From the NCBI RefSeq assembly GCF_004365355.1, contig NZ_SODP01000002.1, forward strand, positions 801,838 through 865,837: 64,000 nucleotides of DNA, given 5' to 3'. Positions 7,800 through 17,032 of the stretch are shown piece after piece (the first letter of the stretch is position 1; the number at the start of each line of letters is the position of its first letter). The notes beneath the pieces are model-generated. The model was not told the DNA's origin and searched no databases. It worked only from the letters and a program-made list of their open reading frames with translations. The translations under genes were made by a program, and so were the position numbers. The DNA comes from Kribbella pratensis (GTDB taxonomy: Bacteria > Actinomycetota > Actinomycetes > Propionibacteriales > Kribbellaceae).

Positions 7800-8744
7800 A
7801 TGCGATCTTTCGTAACCCGTCCCCGCGCCCTGGCCGTTCTGTTGGCCGGTACGGCGCTTGCTTTCAGCCCGTTGGGGGGACAGGCGACTGCTCAGTTGCC
7901 TGTCAACCAGACCGGGAACCCGGCGTGTTTCACGCCGGAGAACGGAGCCGCCGCGCGTGGCGGCTTCGGTGCCGACCACCGCGACCTGTCGGTGGCCGAG
8001 CAGAAGGCCATCGACGCCAGGACGGCGCAGATCCTGAAGGCCAAGCAGGCCCGTGGACTCGCACCCGCGGCCGGCACGCTGGCCGCGGCAAGCGTCCCGG
8101 TCTACGTCCACGTGATGCTGAGCACGTCCGGCGCCGGCGACGTCACCGCGAGCCAGATCGACCAGCAGATCGCCGAGTTGAACCAGGACTACGCGGGTCA
8201 GGAGTCGTCGCAGGCCGCGAACACCGGCTTCACGTTCTACCTGGCCGGCACCGACCGCTACAAGAACAACAACTGGCACAACGACCGCCAGAGCACGCAG
8301 TACCGGTCACAAACGCGCAAGGGTGGTAAGAACGCCCTGAACATCTGGCTGGTCGACTTCTCGTACCTCGGCATCGCGACGTTCCCGTGGGACTACGCGA
8401 GCAACCCGAGCATCGACGGCATCCGGGTCCAGTACAGCTCGCTGCCCGGCGGTTCGGCGACCAATTACAACCTCGGCAAGACCGCGTCCCACGAGGCCGG
8501 CCACTGGTTCGGGCTCTACCACACGTTCCAGGGCGGCTGCACGAGCACGAACGACTCGGTGTCCGACACGCCGGCCCAGAGCAGCGCCTCCAGCGGCTGC
8601 CCGACCGGTCGGGACTCCTGCTCGCTGCCGGGGCTGGACCCGATCCACAACTACATGGACTACTCCTACGACTCCTGCTACAACCAGTTCACGCCCGGCC
8701 AGTCAACCCGCATGAGCAACATGTGGACCGCCTACCGTGCCTGA
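7800..8744 (+). CDS. Secreted zinc metalloprotease, M43 (cytophagalysin/pappalysin) family
   Basis: 314 residues. The ATG at 7800 is preceded by GGAGG at 7788-7792 and opens a signal peptide (MRSFVTRPRALAVLLAGTAL, cleavage near ATAQ). A propeptide-like region of about 100 residues follows. The catalytic domain has the extended zinc motif HEAGHWFGLYH (HExxHxxGxxH, about residues 231-241), the M43 signature, and a Met-turn in HNYMDYS near residue 290. Several Cys residues after the zinc site probably form disulphides. It acts outside the cell as a metallopeptidase. It is a single gene with no obvious partner. Confidence 0.9.
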   Translation: MRSFVTRPRALAVLLAGTALAFSPLGGQATAQLPVNQTGNPACFTPENGAAARGGFGADHRDLSVAEQKAIDARTAQILKAKQARGLAPAAGTLAAASVPVYVHVMLSTSGAGDVTASQIDQQIAELNQDYAGQESSQAANTGFTFYLAGTDRYKNNNWHNDRQSTQYRSQTRKGGKNALNIWLVDFSYLGIATFPWDYASNPSIDGIRVQYSSLPGGSATNYNLGKTASHEAGHWFGLYHTFQGGCTSTNDSVSDTPAQSSASSGCPTGRDSCSLPGLDPIHNYMDYSYDSCYNQFTPGQSTRMSNMWTAYRA

Positions 8745-8792
8745 TCGGGGCATGAGACCCGACTGTGACATCTGCACCGTCGGGCAACTAGA

Positions 8793-9929
8793 GTGCCCGC
8801 GATGCGTTTGCTTCTGACGGCCTGCGCGACCACCGCCCTGGTGGCCTCCGGACCTCTGACAGCTGCCGCCGCCGACCAGGGCCCACAAGGCCCGGTCGGC
8901 GGCGACCTGCTGACGGCGAAGCCGACGGTGGTCGCCGACGGGGCGGCACCGCCGGCCGTGCAGGCGTCGGCGTACGTCGTGGCCGACCTGGACACCGGTC
9001 AGGTACTCGCGGCGAAGGCCCCGCACGCCAAGCTCCGCCCGGCCAGCACGCTCAAGACGCTGACGGCCCTCGTCCTGCTGCCGAGGCTGAAGAAGACCGA
9101 TCCGGTGATCGGTTCGGACGCCGACGCCGGGATCATCGGTAGCAAGGTCGGTGTGTACCCCGGCCTGCACTACACCGTCGACCTGCTCTTCCAGGGCATG
9201 TTCCTGGCCTCCGGGAACGACGCCGTCCACGCGCTCTGCGCCCACGACGAGGGCGGCATCCCCGCGACCATCCAGCGGATGAACGCGAAGGCCAAGGAGA
9301 TCGGCGCGCTCGACACGCACGTGACCGACCCGACCGGTCTCGACGCCGACGGGCAGTACTCCAGCGCGTACGACCTGGCCCTGTTCGCGCAGGCGGGGCT
9401 CGCGCGCCCGGACTTCGCGAAGTACGCGTCGACCAAGTTCACGAACTTCCCGAACGCCGGCAACAAGGGCACGTACCAGGTCGCGAACCAGAACAAACTG
9501 CTGTTCAACTACGACGGCGCGCTCGGTGTGAAGACCGGCTACACCACGCTGGCCCGGAACACGTTCGTCGGCGCCGCCCGGCGCAACGGCCACACGCTGG
9601 TCGTCACGATGATGAACGCGCCGCACGGCATCACCGAAGACGCCAGCAACCTGCTGACCTGGACATTCACCAACTACAGCAAGCTCAAGCCGGTCGGCAC
9701 GCTGGTGAAGGCCGAAGGGCCGCCGAAGACCACGACGCAGGGCAAGCCCGCGGACAAGCCCGCTTCGGGCATCGCCCGGCCACAGCGCAGCCGGACGGTC
9801 CTGAGCCCCGGCCAGGCCGTCCAGTCCCTCGCCTTCCGCGTCCCCGTCTGGACGTACGCCGGACCGCCCGTCCTGCTCCTCGGCCTCTTCCTCCGCCGAC
9901 CGCGCACACTCCGCCGGCGCCGTCACTAA
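8793..9929 (+). CDS. Secreted D-alanyl-D-alanine carboxypeptidase (S11, DacA/DacC type)
   Basis: 378 residues with a signal peptide (MRLLLTACATTALVASGP). The S11 active-site motifs are all present: SxxK in RPASTLKTLTA, SxN in LASGNDAVHAL and KTG in GVKTGYTT. The C-terminus has a single membrane helix (WTYAGPPVLLLGLFL) followed by an arginine-rich tail, which would anchor it in the membrane with the enzyme facing the wall. It trims the terminal D-Ala of peptidoglycan stem peptides. The start is either GTG 8793 or ATG 8802; the signal peptide is complete from the ATG. Its stop codon overlaps the convergent YihY gene by 4 bases. Confidence 0.93.
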   Translation: MPAMRLLLTACATTALVASGPLTAAAADQGPQGPVGGDLLTAKPTVVADGAAPPAVQASAYVVADLDTGQVLAAKAPHAKLRPASTLKTLTALVLLPRLKKTDPVIGSDADAGIIGSKVGVYPGLHYTVDLLFQGMFLASGNDAVHALCAHDEGGIPATIQRMNAKAKEIGALDTHVTDPTGLDADGQYSSAYDLALFAQAGLARPDFAKYASTKFTNFPNAGNKGTYQVANQNKLLFNYDGALGVKTGYTTLARNTFVGAARRNGHTLVVTMMNAPHGITEDASNLLTWTFTNYSKLKPVGTLVKAEGPPKTTTQGKPADKPASGIARPQRSRTVLSPGQAVQSLAFRVPVWTYAGPPVLLLGLFLRRPRTLRRRRH

Positions 9930-10993
9930 CGACGTACTGAGCGCACCGCTCGCGTGAACTGGACGGCCACCGTGGTAAGCGTCGCGCCCAGCACCGCACC
10001 GGCCGCCACCGCGACCGTGTCCGCCTTCCGCTGCGGGACAGGCACCACCTTGTACCGCTTGCCCGGCGGCCCGAGCAGCAACGGCTCGCGCTCCTTGGAC
10101 TGCTGAGCCTCCTCGGCCTCCTCGACCGCCTCCGGGCTCTCCGACTCGGTCTTCTCCAGGTCGAGCGTCGCTTCCTTCGTCCACGCCGCGATCAGCATGA
10201 TCACCCGGGTCATCAGGTAGGTCCACACCAGCAGTGCGAGCGGCAACGCCAGCGCGCCGTACGCCGCGTTCGTGCCGATCACGTGGTTCACGTAGAGGTT
10301 GCCGAGCCGCTGCGCGAGATAGAACACGACCCCGCCGGCCAGCGCGGCGATCAGCGCGACCCTCCGCGGCAGGAGGATCCGGGGCAACGCGGTCTGCATG
10401 TACAGGAACAGCACGGCGCCCGCGGCGATCCCCAGCACCGCGCTGACCGTGCCCAGGCCGCCGTGCGCCAACCAGGTGTCTTGGAGGTCGGCGGCGTCGA
10501 CGATCCGCCTCGACAGCCCGGTCAGGATCGACGAGGCGCCGGTGGCGATCACGCCGATCAGGCCGAGGCCGAGCAGCGCACCGAGGTCGACGACCTTGAG
10601 CTTGACCACATTGCCGGGCTCGTCGTCGAGCTCGTGCATCGAGCGGATCGAGGCCCGGAGCGAGTCGATCCACCCCAGCCCGGTCAGCAGCAGTGAGATT
10701 CCGGACACCAGCCCGATGGTTCCGGCGTGAGCGATCAGGCTGTCGATGTCGATCTTGTCGCCGACGCCCGGCAGGTTCTTCTCGAGAGTCTCCTTCAGGG
10801 TCTCGATCGCCTTCTCACCGAGCAGCGGCCCGATGATCGCAGCGGCCAGCACGATCAGCGGGAACAGCGACAGGAACCCGAAGAAGCTCGTCGCGCCGGC
10901 CAGCCGGTTGCCGCGCCGGTTGCCGTAGCGCTGCCAGGCCCGCCACAGCTGGCTCCGGCTGAACCGTTTCCAGGCGCGCTTGAGCTGTTTCAT
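9926..10993 (-). CDS. YihY/BrkB-family inner membrane protein
   Basis: 355 residues. The N-terminal ~280 residues hold about six transmembrane helices, with the family hallmarks SFFGFLSLFPLIVLAAAI and the later YMQTALPRILLPRR. The tail is charged (ESESPEAVEEAEEAQQSKE), followed by GPPGKRYKVVPVPQRKAD and one more hydrophobic stretch. The family was once annotated as ribonuclease BN; its role remains unclear. The gene stands alone and ends inside the convergent carboxypeptidase stop codon. Confidence 0.85.
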   Translation of the reverse strand: MKQLKRAWKRFSRSQLWRAWQRYGNRRGNRLAGATSFFGFLSLFPLIVLAAAIIGPLLGEKAIETLKETLEKNLPGVGDKIDIDSLIAHAGTIGLVSGISLLLTGLGWIDSLRASIRSMHELDDEPGNVVKLKVVDLGALLGLGLIGVIATGASSILTGLSRRIVDAADLQDTWLAHGGLGTVSAVLGIAAGAVLFLYMQTALPRILLPRRVALIAALAGGVVFYLAQRLGNLYVNHVIGTNAAYGALALPLALLVWTYLMTRVIMLIAAWTKEATLDLEKTESESPEAVEEAEEAQQSKEREPLLLGPPGKRYKVVPVPQRKADTVAVAAGAVLGATLTTVAVQFTRAVRSVRR

Positions 10994-11021
10994 GAGTCTC
11001 CTGTACCCGCGACGAGGAGGC

Positions 11022-11543
11022 TCAGCCTGCCAGCGGGAACGACCGCTGCGGCCGCCACACGCCGTCCGTGCCGTGTTCGTAACGACTGAAATACTCGACG
11101 TCGAAGGCGCAGTCGTACTCCGAGAGCGCGTCGTACGCGCGGTCGAGGGCGTCCTTGTCCAGGTCGTGCGCGACCGTGACGTGCGGGTGGTACGGGAACC
11201 GCAGGTCGATCTGCAGCGGGCCGGAACGCACCTGCGACTGCAGCACCTCGCACGACGAGATGCCCTCGGCCAGCGGCACGAACACCACCGGCGAGATCGG
11301 CCGGAACGTCGCCGTACCGCGCAGCCGGATCCGGAACCGCGGGAACCGGGCGGCGACCGCGAGCAGGTGCTCGTCGATCACGCCCAGGTCGGTCGCCTCG
11401 ATCTCGGTCGGCGGCAGCAGCGTGACGTGGGTGGGGATCGACGCGGCCATCGGATCGCCGAAGTCGGCCCGGAACTTCTGCAGCTCCGAGCCGTACGGCT
11501 CCGCGATCGGGATCGCGACACCGATCGTCGTCATCGGCGTCAT
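11022..11543 (-). CDS. 2'-5' RNA ligase / cyclic phosphodiesterase (LigT-like) family protein
   Basis: 173 residues from ATG 11543 (a second ATG at 11534 is possible). Two HxTx motifs, HVTLLPP (about residue 37) and HVTVAHD (about 120), form the paired catalytic histidines of the 2H phosphoesterase superfamily. Members cleave 2',3'-cyclic phosphates or 2'-5' bonds in RNA. It starts 7 bp downstream of the trpS stop and is probably cotranscribed, so a link to RNA or tRNA metabolism is plausible but not shown. Confidence 0.82.
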   Translation of the reverse strand: MTPMTTIGVAIPIAEPYGSELQKFRADFGDPMAASIPTHVTLLPPTEIEATDLGVIDEHLLAVAARFPRFRIRLRGTATFRPISPVVFVPLAEGISSCEVLQSQVRSGPLQIDLRFPYHPHVTVAHDLDKDALDRAYDALSEYDCAFDVEYFSRYEHGTDGVWRPQRSFPLAG

Positions 11544-11550
11544 CGGCGGC

Positions 11551-12606
11551 CTACCGGCCCTGGGGCGGGCCGGCGACGAAGCCGAGCCGGTCGTAGACCC
11601 GGGCCAGGGTCGGCTCGGTGACCGCGCGGGCCCGCTCGGCACCGGCGGCGAGGATCGCGTCGAGCTGCGCCTTGTCGTCGAGGTAGCCGAGCGTCTTCTC
11701 CCGGAAGGGCGTGACGAACTCGACCACGACCTCGGCCAGGTCCTTCTTGAAGTCGCCGTACCCGCGGCCGGCGTACTCGTCCTCGAGCTCGCTGATCTTG
11801 CGGCCGGTGAGCGCGGAGTAGATCGTCAGCAGGTTCGCGACGCCGGGCTTGTTCTCCTGGTCGAAGATCACGTCGCGGCCGGAGTCGGTGACCGCGGACC
11901 GGATCTTCTTCGCGCTGACCTTCGGGTCGTCGAGCAGGTCGATGATGCCGGCCGGGGACGAGCTGGACTTGCTCATCTTGGCGGACGGGTCCTGCAGGTC
12001 GGAGATCTTCGCGGTCTCCTTGACGATGTACGGCTCGGGCAGCCGGAACGTCTTGCCGAAGCGGTGGTTGAACCGCTGGGCGAGGTCGCGGGTCAGCTCG
12101 AGGTGCTGGCGCTGGTCCTCACCGACCGGGACGCGGTCGGCCTGGTAGATCAGGATGTCCGCGGCCTGCAGGATCGGGTACGTGAACAGGCCGACGGTGG
12201 CGCGGTCGGCGCCGCCCTTGGCGGACTTGTCCTTGAACTGCGTCATCCGGCTGGCCTCGCCGAAGCCCGTGATGCAGCCGAGCACCCAGCTCAGCTGGGC
12301 GTGCTCGGGCACGTGCGACTGGACGAACAGGGTGGACCGCTCCGGGTCGATACCGGCCGCGAGCAGCTGCGCCGCGGACCGGCGGGTGCGCTCGCGGAGG
12401 GCCTTCGGCTCGTACTCCACGGTGATCGCGTGCAGGTCGACGACGCAGTAGAACGCCTCGTGGTCCTCCTGCAGGGCCACCCACTGCCGCACCGCGCCGA
12501 GGTAGTTGCCGAAGTGGAAGGAGTCCGCCGTCGGCTGGATCCCGGACAGCACGCGAGGGCGCCGCGGGGAACCGGCTGCGGAGGGGTCAGACGCAGCTTG
12601 GGACAT
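11551..12606 (-). CDS. trpS: Tryptophanyl-tRNA synthetase
   Basis: 351 residues, standard for bacterial class Ic TrpRS. The ATP-binding HIGH-type motif reads PTADSFHFGNYLGA near residue 25-38, and KMSKS is exact in AKMSKSSSSPAG near residue 215. Other recognisable segments are YPILQAADIL and VGEDQRQHLELTRDLA. It charges tRNA-Trp in the cytosol. The start at 12606 gives a short variable N-terminal tail before VLSGIQPT. It is followed at 7 bp by the LigT-like gene. Confidence 0.96.
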   Translation of the reverse strand: MSQAASDPSAAGSPRRPRVLSGIQPTADSFHFGNYLGAVRQWVALQEDHEAFYCVVDLHAITVEYEPKALRERTRRSAAQLLAAGIDPERSTLFVQSHVPEHAQLSWVLGCITGFGEASRMTQFKDKSAKGGADRATVGLFTYPILQAADILIYQADRVPVGEDQRQHLELTRDLAQRFNHRFGKTFRLPEPYIVKETAKISDLQDPSAKMSKSSSSPAGIIDLLDDPKVSAKKIRSAVTDSGRDVIFDQENKPGVANLLTIYSALTGRKISELEDEYAGRGYGDFKKDLAEVVVEFVTPFREKTLGYLDDKAQLDAILAAGAERARAVTEPTLARVYDRLGFVAGPPQGR

Positions 12607-12657
12607 ACGCCCGATTCTGCCAGCGTCCGTGTCGCGGTCATCAACCGGGCGGTATAC

Positions 12658-13059
12658 CTACCAGGACCACCCTCGGGAGGCCAGTTCCTGTTCCTCCTGC
12701 CAGCGCTTCTCTTCGGGTTGTTCGACCTCGGGGTCCGGTACGCCGGCCAGGCGGCACGCCTCGTCCAGGAGGTCGTCGTACGCCGCCTCCAGCGCCATCA
12801 GGCGATGAGCCTTCGCGTAGACGTGCGGCGTGGACTCCACCCGGCGGATCTTGGTGGACAACGTGCCGAGCCGGGTCTGCAGCCGGAGCGTGTCGAACGG
12901 GTCCGGCGGCGGGATCGGACGCCGGCGGAGACGACCGTGTGCCTGCGCCGTCAGACGCTGCAGCCGGCGCCGCCAGCGAGGCGGCGGCGGGCTCGGGAGC
13001 AGGAGGCCGAGCAGGGCGCAGAGCATCAAGAACAGAACCGCTACTCCGAGCCATCCCAT
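12658..13059 (-). CDS. Hypothetical membrane-anchored protein (133 aa)
   Basis: From ATG 13059 the first ~22 residues (MGWLGVAVLFLMLCALLGLL) form one membrane helix. A proline- and arginine-rich segment follows, then an amphipathic region (LEAAYDDLLDEACRLAG) and an acidic C-terminus ending RGWSW. No known domain is recognised. The expected topology is one N-terminal helix with a cytosolic tail. It lies upstream of trpS on the same strand, 51 bp away. Confidence 0.65.
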   Translation of the reverse strand: MGWLGVAVLFLMLCALLGLLLPSPPPPRWRRRLQRLTAQAHGRLRRRPIPPPDPFDTLRLQTRLGTLSTKIRRVESTPHVYAKAHRLMALEAAYDDLLDEACRLAGVPDPEVEQPEEKRWQEEQELASRGWSW

Positions 13060-13117
13060 GACGCCACCCCTCAGCACGAGAGTACGGCGAGCAGCGCCCG
13101 ACGGCGATAGGAATATG

Positions 13118-14461
13118 TCAGTCCCGGTGGTACTTCGTCACGGCGTTGTCCTGTTTGAGCTTGTCCGCGGCGGCCTGGATCCGCGCGGTCCACTCAGACT
13201 GCTGCAGCCCGCCGGCCAGGAACTGCCCGGTCGCGGCGGCGGCCGCGTTCGCGAAGTCCGGGTACCAGCTGTCGAAGTACCAGGTGATGATCTGGTCACC
13301 GGCCGCCGTCAGCAGGTCGCGGGCGGAGCGGAGCGCCGTACCAATCTCCAGCCCGTCGGCCGCGCCGCGGACGATCGTGAGCTGGTTGGACTCGGAGCTC
13401 ACTTGCGCCGCGACGTCCTGGGACAGTAGCGCCCGGATGTACTCGAGCCCGCCGGCCTTGTTCTTCGCTTTCTCCGGCACCAGGAACGGCGCGGTCGCCG
13501 CCACATGCAGCCCGCTGGCGAGCGCCGGCGACGCATCCAGCGGCGGTACGGCGAACATCGTCAGCCCGAACCGCTGCGGGATCAACCCCTTCATCTCGTT
13601 CTCGAGCCAGTTCCCGCACGGCAGCATCCCGGCCTTCGAGGCGAGGAAGCGCTTCTGCGAGCCGATGTGGTCGTACTGCGCGCTACCCGCGGCGATCAGG
13701 CCCCGTTTGGCCAGCTCGCCGACCGCGGCGATCGCCCGCGTGACGCTCTCGTCCTTCCAGGCGCCCGCGTCGAGGTTGTCGATCCGTTTCAGCACGTCCG
13801 CTCCGCCGGTCTTGGCCGCCAGCGTGAGGACCAACTCGAGGACGTAGTACGGATGGGCGCCGGCGTAGATGAACGGGCCGATTCCGGCCGCCTTCATATC
13901 GGTGCCGAGGGCAAGCAAATCCGGCCAGGTGTGCGGGACGTCCCAGCCGTTGGTCTGGAACAGGCTGGCCGAGTACCACAGCCCGTAGACGGTTGCGACG
14001 TAGTTGAGCGTCCGCTGCGTTCCGTCGTACCGGCCGATGTCGAGCAGCTCCGACAGCAGTTGGTCCTTGACCTTCGCGGCCTGGTTATCCCAGGACGGCG
14101 CATCCAGCAACCGCTGCAGGTCCGTGAGCTGGCCGTCCTTCACCAACCGGCCGAGCTCGAGCTCCTGGTCGCCGGTGCTGAGCACGACGTCTGGCGGGTT
14201 GCCCGCGGCGAACCGCGGCAGCAGGGCGTCCGACAGCTGCGGCGTCACCTTCGGCGTGACGACGGCGCTCGGATACTTCCTCCGGTACGCCGCCGCCGCG
14301 AACCCGCCGTACTCCTCGCTGGTCACGACATCGAGCGGAGCGTTCGCGTCGACGTCGAACGGGTTCTGAGGGGAGACGGTCCGGGCCGGCGGAGCCGATG
14401 AGCAGCCGCTCAGGACCACGCCGGCCAGCGTACCCTGCAGCAATGTCCGCCGTTTCAGCAT
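13118..14461 (-). CDS. Extracellular solute-binding lipoprotein (ABC sugar family 1)
   Basis: 447 residues. The N-terminus MLKRRTLLQGTLAGVVLSGC combines a lipobox (LSGC, Cys 20) with a pair of arginines resembling a Tat signal. The rest is the typical periplasmic-binding-protein fold for carbohydrate ABC transporters, with Trp-rich ligand-contact stretches such as WYFDSWYPDFANAAAAATG. No permease or ATPase gene lies beside it, so it is either an orphan or works with a remote transporter. The SIS-domain protein and amino-sugar kinase upstream hint at an amino-sugar substrate, but this is only proximity. Confidence 0.85.
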   Translation of the reverse strand: MLKRRTLLQGTLAGVVLSGCSSAPPARTVSPQNPFDVDANAPLDVVTSEEYGGFAAAAYRRKYPSAVVTPKVTPQLSDALLPRFAAGNPPDVVLSTGDQELELGRLVKDGQLTDLQRLLDAPSWDNQAAKVKDQLLSELLDIGRYDGTQRTLNYVATVYGLWYSASLFQTNGWDVPHTWPDLLALGTDMKAAGIGPFIYAGAHPYYVLELVLTLAAKTGGADVLKRIDNLDAGAWKDESVTRAIAAVGELAKRGLIAAGSAQYDHIGSQKRFLASKAGMLPCGNWLENEMKGLIPQRFGLTMFAVPPLDASPALASGLHVAATAPFLVPEKAKNKAGGLEYIRALLSQDVAAQVSSESNQLTIVRGAADGLEIGTALRSARDLLTAAGDQIITWYFDSWYPDFANAAAAATGQFLAGGLQQSEWTARIQAAADKLKQDNAVTKYHRD

Positions 14462-14502
14462 TTCGGCAGGCTAGTACTTCAGGGTGGCTGCGGTCAGACA
14501 GT

Positions 14503-15294
14503 TCAGGCGGTACGACGGATGCGACCGGCGTACTTCGCCTCGAGGGCATGGTTGTGCTCGTCGCCGCCCGGGATGTTCGCGGACAGGTAGACCGGCGGGG
14601 TCTCGCCGGCGTCGGTCATCCGGCGCAGCACCTCGGCGACCAGCATCTGCGCGATCAGAGCGGCGGTGATGGACGAGACCGCGCAGACCTTGCCGCCGCC
14701 GTCGGGCAGGTCGAGCACGGAGTCGCCGTACGGCGCGTGGTTGTCGAGCACCACGTCCGCGAAGTCGATCAGCTTCTTACCGGACGGGTGCCGGGAATCC
14801 ATCCCGCCGGTGTGCTGCAGCGAGGTGATCGCGATCAGCGGGTGGCCCTTCTCCTTCACCACGCTCGCGAGCTCGACGATCGAGCCGTTCACGCCGGAGT
14901 TGGAGGCGATCACGAACAGATCGCCCGGGCGCGCCGCGGACAGCTCGTAGAGCTTGCGGGAGTACTTCGGGTCGCGCTCGAGCTCCGCACTGCGCAGCAG
15001 CTCCCGCGGTTCGCCGCCGAGCAGGACGAGGTCGCGCAGCGCGATCCGGTTCGTCGCGATCAGGCCGCCGGCGCGGCCGGCGATCTCCATCGCGAGCGCC
15101 TCGGAGTGGCCGGAACCGAACGCCTGGATCACGCCGTCGGCGCGCAAGGACTCGGTCATCAGGTCGGCCGCCTGCTGGATCGGACCGTCGATCTGCTCGG
15201 TCACCGCGGCCAGAATCGGAGTCAGCGTGTGCACATAAGTCTGCGCACTCACGCCGCTCGTCTCCCCTGATCCCCCGTGCTTGCTGCTGGCCAT
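14503..15294 (-). CDS. SIS-domain phosphosugar-binding protein
   Basis: 263 residues from ATG 15294. The SIS fold is visible as VIQAFGSGHSEALAMEIAGR (sugar-phosphate loop), LFVIASNSGVNGSIVELA and LIAITSLQHTGG. It resembles the uncharacterised UPF0309/YphA-like SIS proteins rather than GlmS. It would isomerise, deaminate or sense an amino-sugar phosphate. It is divergent from a BadF-type amino-sugar kinase whose product is a plausible substrate. The shared intergenic region (15295-15498) probably holds both promoters. The start is uncertain: an upstream in-frame start reaches 15357. Confidence 0.82.
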   Translation of the reverse strand: MASSKHGGSGETSGVSAQTYVHTLTPILAAVTEQIDGPIQQAADLMTESLRADGVIQAFGSGHSEALAMEIAGRAGGLIATNRIALRDLVLLGGEPRELLRSAELERDPKYSRKLYELSAARPGDLFVIASNSGVNGSIVELASVVKEKGHPLIAITSLQHTGGMDSRHPSGKKLIDFADVVLDNHAPYGDSVLDLPDGGGKVCAVSSITAALIAQMLVAEVLRRMTDAGETPPVYLSANIPGGDEHNHALEAKYAGRIRRTA

Positions 15295-15498
15295 CAGCGG
15301 CCCTACCCCTCGACTAATCTGCTGGTTACGACACTCCGGGTGCCGACAAGTGCGCAAGTTTGCGGTTTGCTGGACAGAACTTTTCTCAACTGGCAGCTAA
15401 AGTCAAGGCTCATCCCTGTGATCTCCCCGGATCGGGACCGTCGCGTGAGTTCTTTGTGCTTGTAAAGAGGCTCTTTTGAGCAGTTTGGAGCATTGCGT

Positions 15499-16497
15499 AT
15501 GTCGGTCGAACGCCCCCTGCCGGCCGGACCGCTGGTCCTGGGCGGTGACCTCGGTGGCACCTCCACCCGGATCGTGATCGCGGACTCCGAGGGCAACGTG
15601 GTCGGTCGCGGTGCCGCCGCGGGCGGAAACCCGACCAGTCATCCCGCCAGCGCGGCCGCCAACTTCGGGCAGGCGCTGCACGCCGCCCTAGCCGGTCTGG
15701 ACGCGTCCGAGGTCAAGGCCGCCGTGGTCGGCATGGCGGGCGGCTCGGCGCTCGGGCGCCCCGACGTGGCAGCCCAGTTCGACGCCGCCTGGACCGGCGC
15801 CGGCCTCACCGTGGCCCCCGACTACATCGGCGATCTCGAGGTCGCCTTCGCCTCGGGTACGCCGGAGCCGGACGGAGTCGTGCTGATCGCGGGCACCGGC
15901 AGCAACGTCGGGCTGGTCCGCGATCACCAGCTCGTGCGGACCGTCGGCGGACACGGCTGGCTGCTCGGCGACGAGGGGTCAGGGTTCTGGCTCGGCCGGG
16001 AGGCTGTGCGCAGTGTGTTGCAAGCTCTCGACCTTCGCGAGCCGCTCGGCCTCCTCGAACAGGCCGTTGTGCAAGCAGTGCTGCCCGATCGGGACCAGCA
16101 TTCCGTTGCACACCGTGAAGGGTACGACGCGCTGCGCGACGATCTGGTGAGGACGGTCAACAGCCGGCCACCGGTCCTGCTCGCCGAGTTGGCACCGGCC
16201 GTCATCGCGGCGTACGCACAGGACGACAAAACCGCCCGCGCGTTGGTGAAACGCGCAGCCGAGCTGCTCACAGAAACAGTCGCCCGGCTGAAGACAGCCT
16301 CGGACCAAGGCCCGATGGTGCTCGCGGGAAGTGTCGCGGGCGAATCGTCTCCGGTCGGCCAACTCATCCGCCAGCACTTCGCCGGCGAAGTCCTGACCGC
16401 CCGGGACGGCGTAGGCGGCGCCACCTGGCTGGCCCTCGGCGCCCTCGACCCGACCCTCGCCACCAACGGAAACCACTCCCGGCTGGTCGAACACTGA
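15499..16497 (+). CDS. N-acetylglucosamine kinase-like protein (BadF/BadG/BcrA/BcrD ATPase family)
   Basis: 332 residues from ATG 15499, with GGAG about 10 nt upstream. The phosphate-1 loop GGDLGGTSTRIVIAD, the adenosine-side GVVLIAGTGSNVGLV and the conserved GGHGWLLGDEGSGFWLG place it in the ASKHA kinase fold, near eukaryotic-type N-acetylglucosamine kinases. It would phosphorylate GlcNAc or a related amino sugar in the cytosol. Divergent partner: the SIS-domain gene. A 13-bp palindrome (AAAGAGGCTCTTT) just before the ribosome-binding site could be an operator. A bidirectional hairpin follows the gene. Confidence 0.85.
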   Translation: MSVERPLPAGPLVLGGDLGGTSTRIVIADSEGNVVGRGAAAGGNPTSHPASAAANFGQALHAALAGLDASEVKAAVVGMAGGSALGRPDVAAQFDAAWTGAGLTVAPDYIGDLEVAFASGTPEPDGVVLIAGTGSNVGLVRDHQLVRTVGGHGWLLGDEGSGFWLGREAVRSVLQALDLREPLGLLEQAVVQAVLPDRDQHSVAHREGYDALRDDLVRTVNSRPPVLLAELAPAVIAAYAQDDKTARALVKRAAELLTETVARLKTASDQGPMVLAGSVAGESSPVGQLIRQHFAGEVLTARDGVGGATWLALGALDPTLATNGNHSRLVEH

Positions 16498-16504
16498 CGA
16501 GGTC

Positions 16505-16548
16505 CTGCGGCCGGCCCACCGCGCCGCGGTGTGATGGGCCGGCCGCAG
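16505..16548. terminator. Bidirectional hairpin terminator
   Basis: 14-bp arms (16505-16518 and 16535-16548) with a 16-nt loop lie in the 55 bp between the convergent stops of the kinase and the YCII-domain gene. They can end transcription from both sides. Confidence 0.75.
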
Positions 16549-16552
16549 TACG

Positions 16553-16936
16553 TCAGTCGAAGACTGAAACCGGGCGGACTTCTACGGCCACGAACTCGGC
16601 TTCGGGGATCGTCGCGGCGATCTCCTCGGCGCGTTCCGGACTCTTGACGTCGATGAGGAAGACGCCGGCGAGCTGCTCCTTCGCCTCGGAGTACGGCCCG
16701 TCGGTGGTGGCGCGGACACCCTCGCGGACCCGGACGACCCGGGTCTTCGCCGGTGGGTCCAGTGGGACCGCGTTGATCAGTTCGCCGGACTCGTGGATCT
16801 CGGTGAGCAGGTTGTTGAGTTGGTCGGTCAGGGCGTCGCGGGCCTTCTTCGGGAGCTTCTTGCCCTCCTCGGTGTTGAGGAACGACGGGTGGCCCCAGGT
16901 GATCGGGTTGCTGTGAATCAGCAGCAGGTACTTCAT
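16553..16936 (-). CDS. YCII-related (DGPF-type) domain protein
   Basis: 127 residues starting MKYLLLIHSNPITWG at ATG 16936. The signature TTDGPYSEAKEQLAGVFLID and the C-terminal AEFVAVEVRPVSVFD match the YCII/DGPF family. This is a small ferredoxin-like fold often encoded beside ECF sigma factors in actinobacteria; here no sigma factor is adjacent. The molecular role is not established. It is divergent from an alpha/beta hydrolase 96 bp away. Confidence 0.88.
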   Translation of the reverse strand: MKYLLLIHSNPITWGHPSFLNTEEGKKLPKKARDALTDQLNNLLTEIHESGELINAVPLDPPAKTRVVRVREGVRATTDGPYSEAKEQLAGVFLIDVKSPERAEEIAATIPEAEFVAVEVRPVSVFD

Positions 16937-17032
16937 GGTCGGGCATCCTTTCGGGATCTGAAGGGGATCTTCGCAGCAGAGGTCGGACACGATCGGGAGC
17001 ACTCGACATTTCGGCGATTTAGGGTGAACGGC